Assembly (NCBI GenBank): GCA_019136655.1 | Contig: JAGVTU010000027.1 | Location: 1-64,000 of the forward strand | Direction: 5' to 3' | Length of the DNA: 64,000 nt | Source of the DNA: Bacteroidota bacterium | Lineage (GTDB): Bacteria > Bacteroidota > Bacteroidia > AKYH767-A > OLB10 | Part shown: positions 56,710-64,000 of the stretch, in pieces | Layout: each line of letters starts with the position of its first letter | How positions within the stretch are numbered: position 1 is the first letter of the stretch | Program-made: the position numbers and the translations under genes | The notes under the pieces: generated by a model | What the model saw: only the letters and a program-made list of their open reading frames with translations | What the model was told of the DNA's origin: nothing | Databases searched by the model: none

Positions 56710-56717
56710 CAAAGGTA
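56710..56717 (-). promoter_or_regulatory. -7 promoter element (AraC regulator)
   Basis: Minus-strand TACCTTTG fits TAnnTTTG, 41 bases before the start codon. Confidence 0.45.
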
Positions 56718-56771
56718 CAATACAACTTGAGTACAATTATTCAATAATAGTTTCAAGTATGTCTGCTTATA

Positions 56772-56998
56772 ATTTAAGTCTCCTTCAGCCTTTTTGTAAA
56801 ATCAACAAATGCAGGACGGAAGTCTGCAAACATAGGCATTACACTCAATTTATAGTCAACCACTGTTCAAATCATTTATAACAGGGATACAAATATTTTA
56901 CTGAAGATAATATTTGAATTTACTTCTCAGCTCATCAGTGAAAACACAAAACTCACTGAACGATTTGTGAAACCTTGAAAGGTTAGTGTTGAAGAATA
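56772..56998. repeat. 225-bp dispersed repeat, copy 2
   Basis: Direct copy of 47488-47712. It fills most of the gap between the AraC gene and the GH25 lysozyme gene. With copy 1 it brackets 9.06 kb of efflux and envelope genes; recombination between them would delete or duplicate that block. Confidence 0.9.
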
Positions 56999-57014
56999 CA
57001 CTTAAGAAAAACTT

Positions 57015-57821
57015 TCAGCGAATAAGAATTTTTACAAAATCTTTTTTACTGCCGTTGAATACATTGGCATCATAGGTTCCGGGTGAATTGATGATTCCTG
57101 CACGGTCGGAGTGTTGCCAGAACAACCATTGTATGGATTTCTCCACCTTGAGTTCCTCCTCGTAGTAGTGTGCAATCCAAAAATAATAGTCCGGAAAATC
57201 ATCAGCCAGATAGTCTTCAATAAAACTGATGTTGGAGTAAAGAATAGGTTTAACTTTATATTCTTTTTCGATGATGGCAATAAACACTTTTAGTTTTTTC
57301 ACCAGTTCTTTTCGTGTAAGTCTTCCTTTTTCTTCCACATCAATCACCGGAGGCAAATCACCTTTGGAAAGGTTGACACTTGAAATAAAATTTTTTGCCT
57401 GAAGTGTAGCATCAAGTGATGGCAAAAAATAATGATAAGCGCCTCGGGTGATTTTGTTTTTTCGTGCAGCATCCCAGTTGTCTCTGAACATGGGGTCTTC
57501 GAGTAAAACACCTTCGGTAGCTTTAATAAATGCAAATGAAAACCGAATGGTATCGCCATCTCTGTTCAATGTTTTCAGGCTGCTCCAGTTGATGTCGGGT
57601 TGCCATCGTGATACGTCAATACCATGAACTGTGTAACCGGCAGGATAATCAATCTTACTGAACTTACCTGATTCTTTATAAAATATTCTTTTCTGAAAAC
57701 GCCATGCTTTATAACCATAACGAATGACCTGTTTCTGATAAACTATTAATACGACAGGCAATAATATGGCTATTGCAAGAATCCATATCCTTCGCGAACT
57801 AAAAGCCTTTCTTTTTGCCAT
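57015..57821 (-). CDS. GH25 lysozyme-family protein
   Basis: A 268-residue protein with an N-terminal membrane anchor or signal (IWILAIAILLPVVLIVYQ) and a GH25 barrel: GIDVSRWQPDINW with the catalytic Asp, FAFIKATEG, RGAYHYFLPS, PPVIDVEE with the second acidic residue, and FWIAHYYEE. It should cut the muramic acid-glucosamine bond of peptidoglycan. It is a stand-alone gene; its role could be wall remodelling or attack on other bacteria. No immunity or secretion gene is adjacent. Confidence 0.94.
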   Translation of the reverse strand: MAKRKAFSSRRIWILAIAILLPVVLIVYQKQVIRYGYKAWRFQKRIFYKESGKFSKIDYPAGYTVHGIDVSRWQPDINWSSLKTLNRDGDTIRFSFAFIKATEGVLLEDPMFRDNWDAARKNKITRGAYHYFLPSLDATLQAKNFISSVNLSKGDLPPVIDVEEKGRLTRKELVKKLKVFIAIIEKEYKVKPILYSNISFIEDYLADDFPDYYFWIAHYYEEELKVEKSIQWLFWQHSDRAGIINSPGTYDANVFNGSKKDFVKILIR

Positions 57822-58012
57822 AACCGTAAAACGAAGTAACAGAAAAAAATGTTATCGGTTTATTTGATTGATGATTAAACACTCTAACGATTAATTTTCT
57901 TTTTATCAGAAGACAAAAAATTTAACTCTCATTCATGACAGGAATAAATGGCTTGATTATCTGAAAAGAACAAAAGATAATCCTGAATAAAGAAATTAAA
58001 AAGGTGAACTAC

Positions 58013-58699
58013 TTACTCTATCACCTTCACAGTCATCTTCACATCCTGCAGAGGTCTGTTTTGTGGATTGGTAGCCACGGCAGCAATTTTTTCGAGTACA
58101 TCCATTCCGGAAATCATTTCACCAAAAACGGTATAGTCCATATCGAGGAATGGTGTTCCTCCTTCGGTTTCGTATGTTTTAATTTGTTCAGGTGTATAAG
58201 TAATTTTTTTTCTTGCCGCCATCATATTCAGCTCGGCAGCAGTCATAGGTTTGCCCTCCACAATATAAAACTGGCTTCCTGAAGATGCTTTCTCTGGATT
58301 TACCTGATCGCCCAAACGAGCTGCTGCAAGTGCACCTTTTTTATGAATGAGTTTTGAATTGAATTCTGCCGGAATGGTATAACCGGGACCACCGTTGCCA
58401 AGCATCACATCAGGTGCAGCATTTCTTGACTGTGGGTCGCCACCCTGAATCATAAAGTCTTTGATGACTCTGTGAAACAGTGTGCCATTATAAAAACCTT
58501 CATTCGCCAATTTGATAAAATTATCTCTGTGCTGAGGTGTTTCGTTATAGAGTTTGAATTTCATTGTACCAAAATCGGTACTGATTTCTACTATAGTTTC
58601 TTTGTCAGAACTTTTGGCTTTATCTGCCAAGACGTTACTTTGAGTTTGTGCCAATGCAGCAAACGGCATTAACAATGCGAGGAAAAGGAACTTTTTCAT
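58013..58699 (-). CDS. Exported cyclophilin-type peptidyl-prolyl isomerase
   Basis: A 228-residue protein with signal peptide (FLFLALLMPFAALA) and a cyclophilin domain: LYNETPQHRDNFIKLANEGFYNGTLFHRVIKDFMIQGGDP includes the catalytic Arg, and GSQFYIVEG the second motif. An insert of about 25 residues (MTAAELNMMAARKKITYTPEQIK) follows, common in Bacteroidota. It speeds proline isomerisation of exported proteins in the periplasm. A -7 element (TAAATTTG, 58731-58738) lies upstream. Confidence 0.94.
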   Translation of the reverse strand: MKKFLFLALLMPFAALAQTQSNVLADKAKSSDKETIVEISTDFGTMKFKLYNETPQHRDNFIKLANEGFYNGTLFHRVIKDFMIQGGDPQSRNAAPDVMLGNGGPGYTIPAEFNSKLIHKKGALAAARLGDQVNPEKASSGSQFYIVEGKPMTAAELNMMAARKKITYTPEQIKTYETEGGTPFLDMDYTVFGEMISGMDVLEKIAAVATNPQNRPLQDVKMTVKVIE

Positions 58700-58730
58700 A
58701 TTTATTTTTATCTATTTTTGAAGTGTAAAA

Positions 58731-58738
58731 CAAATTTA
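58731..58738 (-). promoter_or_regulatory. -7 promoter element (cyclophilin)
   Basis: Minus-strand TAAATTTG fits TAnnTTTG, 32 bases before the start. Confidence 0.45.
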
Positions 58739-58786
58739 GGGAATTCACCGTAAAACAGCATACAAGAATAATAAAATACCATTCAC

Positions 58787-59149
58787 ATGAAAAGTAGCTT
58801 TCTGAAAACTCATCTGATGTTAATTGCAGGTCTTATTCTGATAACAGGAATGATATCATGCAAAAAAGAAGGCCCCTGCGAGGCTGTGATTACAGTGACT
58901 GATTCTGCAGGTGTTGCCGTTAAAGGTGCTACTGTAGTACTACGTCAGGATGATGTTATTAACCCCACCACAGGAGCACAGGCCAATGTTCATGCCGAAG
59001 GAACAACCGATACCTATGGCAAGGCTACTTTTGAGTTTAAACTGGAAGCGGTGTTGAATGTGGAAGTTACCAAGGGTGCACTGACAGCCAAAGACTATGT
59101 TCGTTTAGAGCAATCCAAAACCGTTTACCGCACGGTTATTCTCAAATAG
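58787..59149 (+). CDS. Small lipoprotein with carboxypeptidase-regulatory-like fold
   Basis: A 120-residue lipoprotein: signal LIAGLILITGMISC with Cys25 as the lipid site, then one beta-sandwich (AVITVTDSAGVAVKGATVVLRQD ... GTTDTYGKATFEFKL). The fold resembles CarboxypepD_reg/Ig-like modules that in Bacteroidota sit in the periplasm or on the surface. Function unknown. Its last 8 bases overlap the convergent gene at 59142. Confidence 0.75.
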   Translation: MKSSFLKTHLMLIAGLILITGMISCKKEGPCEAVITVTDSAGVAVKGATVVLRQDDVINPTTGAQANVHAEGTTDTYGKATFEFKLEAVLNVEVTKGALTAKDYVRLEQSKTVYRTVILK

Positions 59150-59513
59150 GTTGATTTTCAAGGTTAAACCCCTGAAATTCAAAGTACTGAATCACATTTT
59201 TTTTCAGCATTAAGTCCTGATCCTTCAGACTCATCTGAGGGGGATGTTTCACTATTTCATACTGAGGCCATCCATCAGCATCCAGGCCTGTAAACTCATA
59301 GTATCCTTCATAGCTCAGTAGTCGGCAGGTGGCAATATGCATTAAGTCCTGTTTTTCGTCTTTGCTGAAGTTGAGAGGCCCTTTGCCCAATTCCTGCACA
59401 CCAATAAGGAAAATCAGACCCTGCAAATCGGGCTTTTCACCAAATATATCGTTGAGTTGCCGTAAAAGTTCACCCCACTTATGCTTGATTTTCTGAATAT
59501 TTGTTTCGTCCAT
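59142..59513 (-). CDS. Conserved protein of unknown function
   Basis: About 123 residues from the ATG at 59513; the open frame upstream adds a hydrophobic stretch that does not look like a real signal peptide. Not recognised. It is a soluble, mixed helical protein with a distinctive middle (FGEKPDLQGLIFLIGVQELGKG, MHIATCRLLSYEGYYEFTGLDADGWPQYE). It stands alone, overlapping the lipoprotein gene by 8 bases at its 3' end. Confidence 0.65.
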   Translation of the reverse strand: MDETNIQKIKHKWGELLRQLNDIFGEKPDLQGLIFLIGVQELGKGPLNFSKDEKQDLMHIATCRLLSYEGYYEFTGLDADGWPQYEIVKHPPQMSLKDQDLMLKKNVIQYFEFQGFNLENQPI

Positions 59514-59574
59514 AAACAATAAAGTGTTCAAAAGTAGCGCAAACAGACAATAAAACGCATGTAGCAAAAACCAC

Positions 59575-59582
59575 TAAATTTG
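59575..59582 (+). promoter_or_regulatory. -7 promoter element (VWA protein)
   Basis: TAAATTTG fits TAnnTTTG, 28 bases before the start at 59611; no -33 element seen. Confidence 0.4.
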
Positions 59583-59610
59583 AAAAACCACAGTAAATCC
59601 CCCATAAACA

Positions 59611-60750
59611 ATGAACCTCAAAAGATTAAAATCTGTAGTTATAGCTGTAACCATAGCTGTAACACTAAACAACCATGCCACTGCCGCAGACAAATCTGCA
59701 CCTGTTGATGTAGTATTTACGCTTGACCTGAGCGGAAGTACCAACGGACTCATTGACGATGTTCGCGATAAAATCTGGGACATGAATAATGAGTTGACCC
59801 GTTTGAGCAATGCAGGTACCATCCGTTATGCTGTGGTAGGTTACGGAAGACCAAGTTTCGGCAGTAAAAATCAATTTGTAAAAGTGCTGTGTCCGTTAAC
59901 TACTGATGTAGATTTTCTGGCAGGAGAATTATATAAACTGAATCCTAATATCGAAAAAGGTGATCAGCTGATGGGAGCTGCCATCAGAGCCTCTGTTGAA
60001 TTGCTAAACTGGTCAAAAGAAAAAGGTGCTATAAAAGAAATGTTCATCACCGGCAACGGTTCAGCTTTTCTAGGTTCTTTTAATCTGCAGGAGTCATGCG
60101 AACTTGCAAAAAGTCATGGCATAAGCATACATCCACTCTATTGCACTGCTTCATTAAGAGCAAGAGATATTGGTGGATGGAATTTTATAGCAGATTTCTT
60201 TAATAATAAAACAACTGACATAAAAATTCATAAGCGTTTACCTGTGTTTTCTACTGTTCAGGATAACAATCGCCTGCGAGAACTGGCAACAGAACTTAGC
60301 AAAACCTATATCTACTATGGAAAAAATGGTTTGGCAAACTACAAGACAATGATGAGCAATGAAAAAAATGCATTGCGTGCAGGTGCTTCTACTTTTGAAG
60401 CGATGATGTATCATAAAATTTCTAATCAGTATCAGGGAAATCAGTCAAACTGGGATTTGGTTGATTTTATAAAATCACGCAACGGTAATCTTAAAAACGT
60501 TGATCCGAAAACTTTACCAGATTCACTAAAAAATATAAATCCTGAACAGTTGCTCACCAAACTGATTGAGCTTAAAGAAAAAAGAAATTATCTGATAAGT
60601 CAACTACGTCAGCTGCTTCCATACAACCGTCAGGATGCAGTGAATGCATTTTATGCAACTAAAACAGACGAAGGCGCAATGATTTTTGACAGAGTAGTTA
60701 TGACAACACTACAGTCAAAAATCAGCGGAACAGAATTGGCAGCAAATTAA
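59611..60750 (+). CDS. Exported von Willebrand A-domain protein
   Basis: A 379-residue protein with signal peptide (VVIAVTIAVTLNNHATA) and a VWA domain (about 25-225) with an intact MIDAS: DLSGSTN gives the DxSxS motif, and MFITGNGSAF carries the later ligand region. The last 130 residues are helical (LKNVDPKTLPDSLKNINPEQLLTKLIELKEK) and unrecognised. It should bind protein through a metal ion in the periplasm or on the surface. It is a single gene with its own -7 element. Confidence 0.85.
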   Translation: MNLKRLKSVVIAVTIAVTLNNHATAADKSAPVDVVFTLDLSGSTNGLIDDVRDKIWDMNNELTRLSNAGTIRYAVVGYGRPSFGSKNQFVKVLCPLTTDVDFLAGELYKLNPNIEKGDQLMGAAIRASVELLNWSKEKGAIKEMFITGNGSAFLGSFNLQESCELAKSHGISIHPLYCTASLRARDIGGWNFIADFFNNKTTDIKIHKRLPVFSTVQDNNRLRELATELSKTYIYYGKNGLANYKTMMSNEKNALRAGASTFEAMMYHKISNQYQGNQSNWDLVDFIKSRNGNLKNVDPKTLPDSLKNINPEQLLTKLIELKEKRNYLISQLRQLLPYNRQDAVNAFYATKTDEGAMIFDRVVMTTLQSKISGTELAAN

Positions 60751-60764
60751 TTTTCGAAAAAAAA

Positions 60765-61472
60765 TTAAACTGCAAAATTTTTGGCAGCTTCGTTCCAGTT
60801 GACCACATTCCACCAGGCATTGATGTAATCAGGTCTTCTGTTTTGGTAATGCAGATAATAAGCGTGCTCCCAAACATCAAGTCCTAAAACAGGTTTACCT
60901 TTCAGTTCACTGATATCCATTAATGGATTGTCCTGATTGGCAGAAGAGCCTACTTCGAGTTTACCGTCCTTGTTTACAATGAGCCATGCCCATCCCGATC
61001 CAAAACGGCTTTTAGCCGCATCATTGAATTTTGTTTTTAAGTTTTCAAATGAACCAAAAGAAGCGTTAATGGCTTCTTTCAGTTTACCTGAAGGTTCACC
61101 GCTGCCACCCGGAGTAATCAGTTTCCAGAAAAAAGAATGGTTGTAATGCCCTCCTCCATTATTGCGAATAGCAGCAGAATAATGTGAGCAGTTTTTCAAA
61201 AGTTCTTCTAAGGTTTTGTTTTCAATTTTTTCTGCAACAAGTGCTTTGTTTAAATTGTCAACATACGCTTTGTGATGTTTGGAGTAATGTATCTCCATAG
61301 TCAGAGCATCAATATGTGGTTCAAGTGCACCATATTCAAATCCCAGCGGTGGCAAAGTGAATGCAGGTGTTTCTGCCAATCCGCTTAGCCCTGCTTTGGA
61401 CTGAATGCTAAACAATGCCAGCGAACCTGCTGCCAATGCACTGTTCTTTAAAAAAGTTCTTCTGTCGCTCAT
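60765..61472 (-). CDS. Superoxide dismutase (Fe/Mn) with Tat signal
   Basis: About 235 residues from the ATG at 61472, where a twin-arginine signal begins ([20 protein letters not shown]). The SOD domain has the metal ligands in [30 protein letters not shown] and [23 protein letters not shown]. Tat export fits a folded metalloenzyme placed in the periplasm. Ligand spacing is normal, but Fe and Mn cannot be told apart here. It lies 10 bases downstream of the biotin carrier gene. Confidence 0.92.
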   Translation of the reverse strand: MSDRRTFLKNSALAAGSLALFSIQSKAGLSGLAETPAFTLPPLGFEYGALEPHIDALTMEIHYSKHHKAYVDNLNKALVAEKIENKTLEELLKNCSHYSAAIRNNGGGHYNHSFFWKLITPGGSGEPSGKLKEAINASFGSFENLKTKFNDAAKSRFGSGWAWLIVNKDGKLEVGSSANQDNPLMDISELKGKPVLGLDVWEHAYYLHYQNRRPDYINAWWNVVNWNEAAKNFAV

Positions 61473-61482
61473 GATTAAATTT

Positions 61483-61983
61483 TTATTCCAGTTCAATTAA
61501 AATTTCATTCTTCTCCACTCTTGCTCCTTTTCCTACCTTCACTTTTTTTACTACTGCATCGCTCACTGCTTTCAGGTTGTTTTCCATCTTCATAGCTTCA
61601 AGCACCAACAGGTTTTCTCCTTTTTTGATTTGCTGTCCTTCTTTAACCAACACATCCAGTACCAAACCTGGCATTGGAGCTTTCAGGTCGTTCACCTTTG
61701 CGCTTAACATCTTATCCATGCCGAGTTGCTGTAACAACTCATCATATTTGTCTTTCAACTCCACTGTATAGTTGTTGCCATTGATTCTTACCCTGAATTT
61801 TTTTTCAGCAGGAATAGCCTCAATCAGTTCAACTGTGTACGACTGATGGTTGACAATTAAATGCAAACGGTTTTCAGACACTTTTACGATGTCGGCACTT
61901 TCTTCTTTTTTGCCATGCAGAAAAGTACCGGACTGTTTATTGTATGCCGATTTATATTCTTTTCCGTTTATAATAGCTTTCAC
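61483..61983 (-). CDS. Biotin carboxyl carrier domain protein
   Basis: A 166-residue protein whose C-terminal 70 residues form a biotinyl/lipoyl domain with the biotinylated Lys132 in VLEAMKMEN. The N-terminal half is a beta-rich region ([26 protein letters not shown]) as in the carrier subunits of acyl-CoA (propionyl/methylcrotonyl) or pyruvate carboxylases of Bacteroidota. The carboxylase partners are not in the window. A perfect -7 element (TATCTTTG, 62001-62008) lies 18 bases upstream. Confidence 0.9.
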   Translation of the reverse strand: MKAIINGKEYKSAYNKQSGTFLHGKKEESADIVKVSENRLHLIVNHQSYTVELIEAIPAEKKFRVRINGNNYTVELKDKYDELLQQLGMDKMLSAKVNDLKAPMPGLVLDVLVKEGQQIKKGENLLVLEAMKMENNLKAVSDAVVKKVKVGKGARVEKNEILIELE

Positions 61984-62000
61984 CTTTTTTCTCTTTTTTG

Positions 62001-62008
62001 CAAAGATA
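62001..62008 (-). promoter_or_regulatory. -7 promoter element (biotin carrier/SOD unit)
   Basis: Minus-strand TATCTTTG followed by CAAAA fits TAnnTTTG exactly; no clear -33 TTTG at 19 bases. Confidence 0.5.
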
Positions 62009-62202
62009 AGATTCTGTCATAATAATACTGAATGATAAACTTCACTGATACTCACAACACATTGCATTTCATTATTCTGGTCAACCATTGACCTGTTTGC
62101 ATAAAGTTATGTCTGTGCCGTTGTTCAAACTATTTACATTCATTTCACTTTTTATACCATGTTATCTTGCATTTTTGTAATCTTAAATAACGGTTGTTTT
62201 AA

Positions 62203-63480
62203 ATGAAAGTTTTCAAGTTTGGTGGTGCATCGGTAAAAGATGCTGCTTCAGTAAAAAATGTAGCGGCAATTCTTACTAAATTTCAAAAAGAAAAATTGCT
62301 TGTTGTAATTTCAGCTATGGGCAAAACCACCAATGCACTTGAAAAAGTAGTGAACGATTTTTTTTACCAAAAAGGCAATGCACATCAGGCACTGGACGAA
62401 GTTCGCAACTATCATTTTGCCATCATGGAAGCTTTGTTCGAAAATAAGCAGCACGCTGTGTTTGGTGATGTACAGCAACTGTTTGACACTACTGCGCAAA
62501 TACTGCATACGAAACCCGATGGAAGCTTTGGATTTTATTACGACAAGATTGTTTCTGCAGGTGAGCTTGTATCTACAAAAATTGTCAGCGCGCATTTGAA
62601 TGAAAGTGGCATTAACAACTCCTGGATGGATGTGCGCACTGTACTGAAAACTGACAGTACTTATCGCGAAGGAAAAGTTGACTGGCTGCAGAGCAGCGCA
62701 CTGGCACATGATATTGTAATGCCTTTGCTTCAGGAAGAAAATTCCATTGTGCTTACACAGGGTTTCATCGGTTCCGATGCTGAAAATCATACAACCACTC
62801 TGGGCCGCGAAGGTTCTGACTATTCTGCAGCCATATTTGCATATCTGCTGGATGCGGAGGAAATGTATATCTGGAAAGATGTTCCCGGTGTGCTGAATGC
62901 CGACCCTAAGTTTTACAGTGATGCACAAAAACTCGACCAGATAAGCTACCATGATGCCATTGAACTTGCGTATTATGGTGCTTCAGTTATCCATCCTAAA
63001 ACGATCAAACCCCTGGAGAATAAAAATATTCCGCTTTATGTAAAATCATTTCTCAAACCTGATGCAAGCGGAACAGTGGTGCGAACAGGAGTTCAGACCA
63101 AACCACTTATACCGTCATTTATTTTTAAAAACAATCAGGTGCTGATCAGTATTTCTGCAAAAGATTTTTCATTCATTGCCGAAGATAATTTGGCTAAGAT
63201 ATTTGAGCTGTTTGCTTCTTCAGGAGTAAAGATTAACCTGATGCAAAATTCAGCTATCAGTTTTTCGGTGTGTGTGGATATGGATGAATTTAAAATTCCA
63301 CCCCTTACTGAAGCACTGAAACAGGATTTCAAAGTGCTTTACAATACAGGAGTGATGTTGTGTACCATACGCCATTACTATCAGAACACGATTGACACAC
63401 TCACCACAGGAAAAGAAATTCTGCTCGAACAGCGCAGCCGCAACACTGCTCAACTCGTAATACGTGACATTAAAAAATAA
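62203..63480 (+). CDS. Aspartate kinase
   Basis: A 425-residue monofunctional aspartokinase. Catalytic motifs KFGGASVKD (5-13) and TTLGREGSDYSAAIFA are intact, and two C-terminal ACT domains (about 290-425: LISISAKDFSFIAEDNLAKIFELFASSGVKINLMQ) are the usual site of feedback inhibition. It makes aspartyl phosphate, the first step toward lysine, threonine and methionine. It is followed after 7 bases by ctaA. Which end product inhibits it cannot be told. Confidence 0.94.
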   Translation: MKVFKFGGASVKDAASVKNVAAILTKFQKEKLLVVISAMGKTTNALEKVVNDFFYQKGNAHQALDEVRNYHFAIMEALFENKQHAVFGDVQQLFDTTAQILHTKPDGSFGFYYDKIVSAGELVSTKIVSAHLNESGINNSWMDVRTVLKTDSTYREGKVDWLQSSALAHDIVMPLLQEENSIVLTQGFIGSDAENHTTTLGREGSDYSAAIFAYLLDAEEMYIWKDVPGVLNADPKFYSDAQKLDQISYHDAIELAYYGASVIHPKTIKPLENKNIPLYVKSFLKPDASGTVVRTGVQTKPLIPSFIFKNNQVLISISAKDFSFIAEDNLAKIFELFASSGVKINLMQNSAISFSVCVDMDEFKIPPLTEALKQDFKVLYNTGVMLCTIRHYYQNTIDTLTTGKEILLEQRSRNTAQLVIRDIKK

Positions 63481-63487
63481 TTTCCTG

Positions 63488-64000
63488 ATGAACACATTAC
63501 AATCACTTCCTACAATGCGCAAATCCATCATCATCTGGTTGCTGACGGGTTGCTTGCTAATAGCTGCTATGGTTGTTATTGGTGGCATCACCAGACTGAC
63601 AGGCAGCGGCCTTTCTATTACTGAATGGAAACTAATACGCGGAACCATTCCTCCGCTCAACGAGCAACAGTGGCAGGAAGAATTTGACAACTACAAAGCA
63701 ATACCACAATATCAGAAACTGAATTATCATTTTACGCTGGATGACTTTAAACAAATTTATTTCTGGGAATATTTTCATCGCCTGATAGGCAGAGTAATTG
63801 GAATGGTTTTTCTGATTCCGTTTCTGTTTTTCTGGATGAAAAAACAGTTTGACCGCAAACTGATGAGGAATGTCTTATTGCTTTTTGCTTTAGGAGCATT
63901 TCAGGGTTTTTTAGGGTGGTTTATGGTAAAGAGCGGTCTGACCAAAAACACTTACGTGAGCCATTACCGGCTGGCCATACATTTAATTTCTGCATTTATC
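63488..64000 (+). CDS. Heme A synthase CtaA/COX15 (5' part, runs off the window)
   Basis: The first 171 codons of a heme A synthase. MVVIGGITRLTGSGLSITEWKLIRG is the signature after the first helix, with catalytic-region residues and heme-ligand His in FHRLIGRVIGM and later SHYRLAIHL. It oxidises the C8 methyl of heme O for cytochrome aa3 oxidase. The start ATG at 63488 precedes a short cytoplasmic tail; the rest lies beyond 64000. It follows the aspartokinase gene by 7 bases, an unlikely functional partner. Confidence 0.93.
   Translation, partial: MNTLQSLPTMRKSIIIWLLTGCLLIAAMVVIGGITRLTGSGLSITEWKLIRGTIPPLNEQQWQEEFDNYKAIPQYQKLNYHFTLDDFKQIYFWEYFHRLIGRVIGMVFLIPFLFFWMKKQFDRKLMRNVLLLFALGAFQGFLGWFMVKSGLTKNTYVSHYRLAIHLISAFI

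Noticed and set aside
47713..56771. Composite transposon or genomic island
   Set aside because: Direct repeats flank the block, but there is no transposase, integrase or terminal inverted repeat.
57015..57821. Phage endolysin marking a prophage
   Set aside because: The GH25 gene has a membrane anchor or signal and no holin, tail or capsid genes nearby.

Overview
The window looks like chromosomal DNA of a low-GC member of the Bacteroidota. The evidence is several type IX secretion (T9SS) C-terminal sorting domains, a GWxTD-domain protein, LytTR and propeller-type two-component systems, GIY-YIG genes next to a tRNA, and upstream elements of the Bacteroidota sigma type (TTTG, then TAnnTTTG). 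No phage, conjugation, IS transposase or CRISPR genes are visible. Genus cannot be fixed from this sequence.

Layout. 1-1047: palindromic 41-bp repeats, a duplicated GIY-YIG/tRNA-Ser segment and one intact tRNA-Ser(UGA). 1146-7785 (+): GWxTD protein, lipid A-type acyltransferase, glycosyltransferase, FAH-family hydrolase, MgtE and a saccharopine dehydrogenase-family enzyme. 7806-19171 (-): a propeller histidine kinase with NarL-type regulator and three T9SS-exported proteins. A near-identical dyad lies upstream of both the regulator and the largest exported protein. 19385-23035: lone receiver protein, glycosyltransferase, two exported proteins of unknown role. 23399-29161 (-): LytTR regulator and kinase, a T9SS protein, a Cthe_2159-like repeat protein and a Ca2+/H+ antiporter, followed by a dead LytTR gene. 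29729-35457: acyl-CoA dehydrogenase, aminotransferase, EamA exporter, Maf, Na+/H+ antiporter.

35560-41137 (-): a seven-gene reductase run (three aldo/keto reductases, an exported carboxymuconolactone decarboxylase-like protein, an exported cupin, a DUF2255 protein, an SDR), divergent from an AraC regulator. 42414-47378 (+): DoxX-like protein, small lipoprotein, methyltransferase, then Na+/H+ antiporter, bestrophin and a protein resembling the algal LCIB carbonic anhydrase family. The bestrophin-LCIB pair, separated by two inverted arrays of 7-bp repeats, is the strongest candidate for an undescribed system: a possible bicarbonate channel plus carbonic anhydrase module like the pairing used in algal CO2 concentration.

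47488-56998: a 9-kb block bounded by two direct copies of a 225-bp repeat. It holds an RND efflux operon (GbsR/MarR regulator, TolC, adaptor, pump) whose pump gene has one in-frame TAA, then HdeD, an outer-membrane barrel and an AraC regulator. 57015-64000: GH25 lysozyme, cyclophilin, lipoprotein, a conserved unknown, VWA protein, Tat-type superoxide dismutase, biotin carrier protein, aspartate kinase and the start of ctaA, which runs off the window. All calls come from reading the sequence and recalling families; no database search was run.
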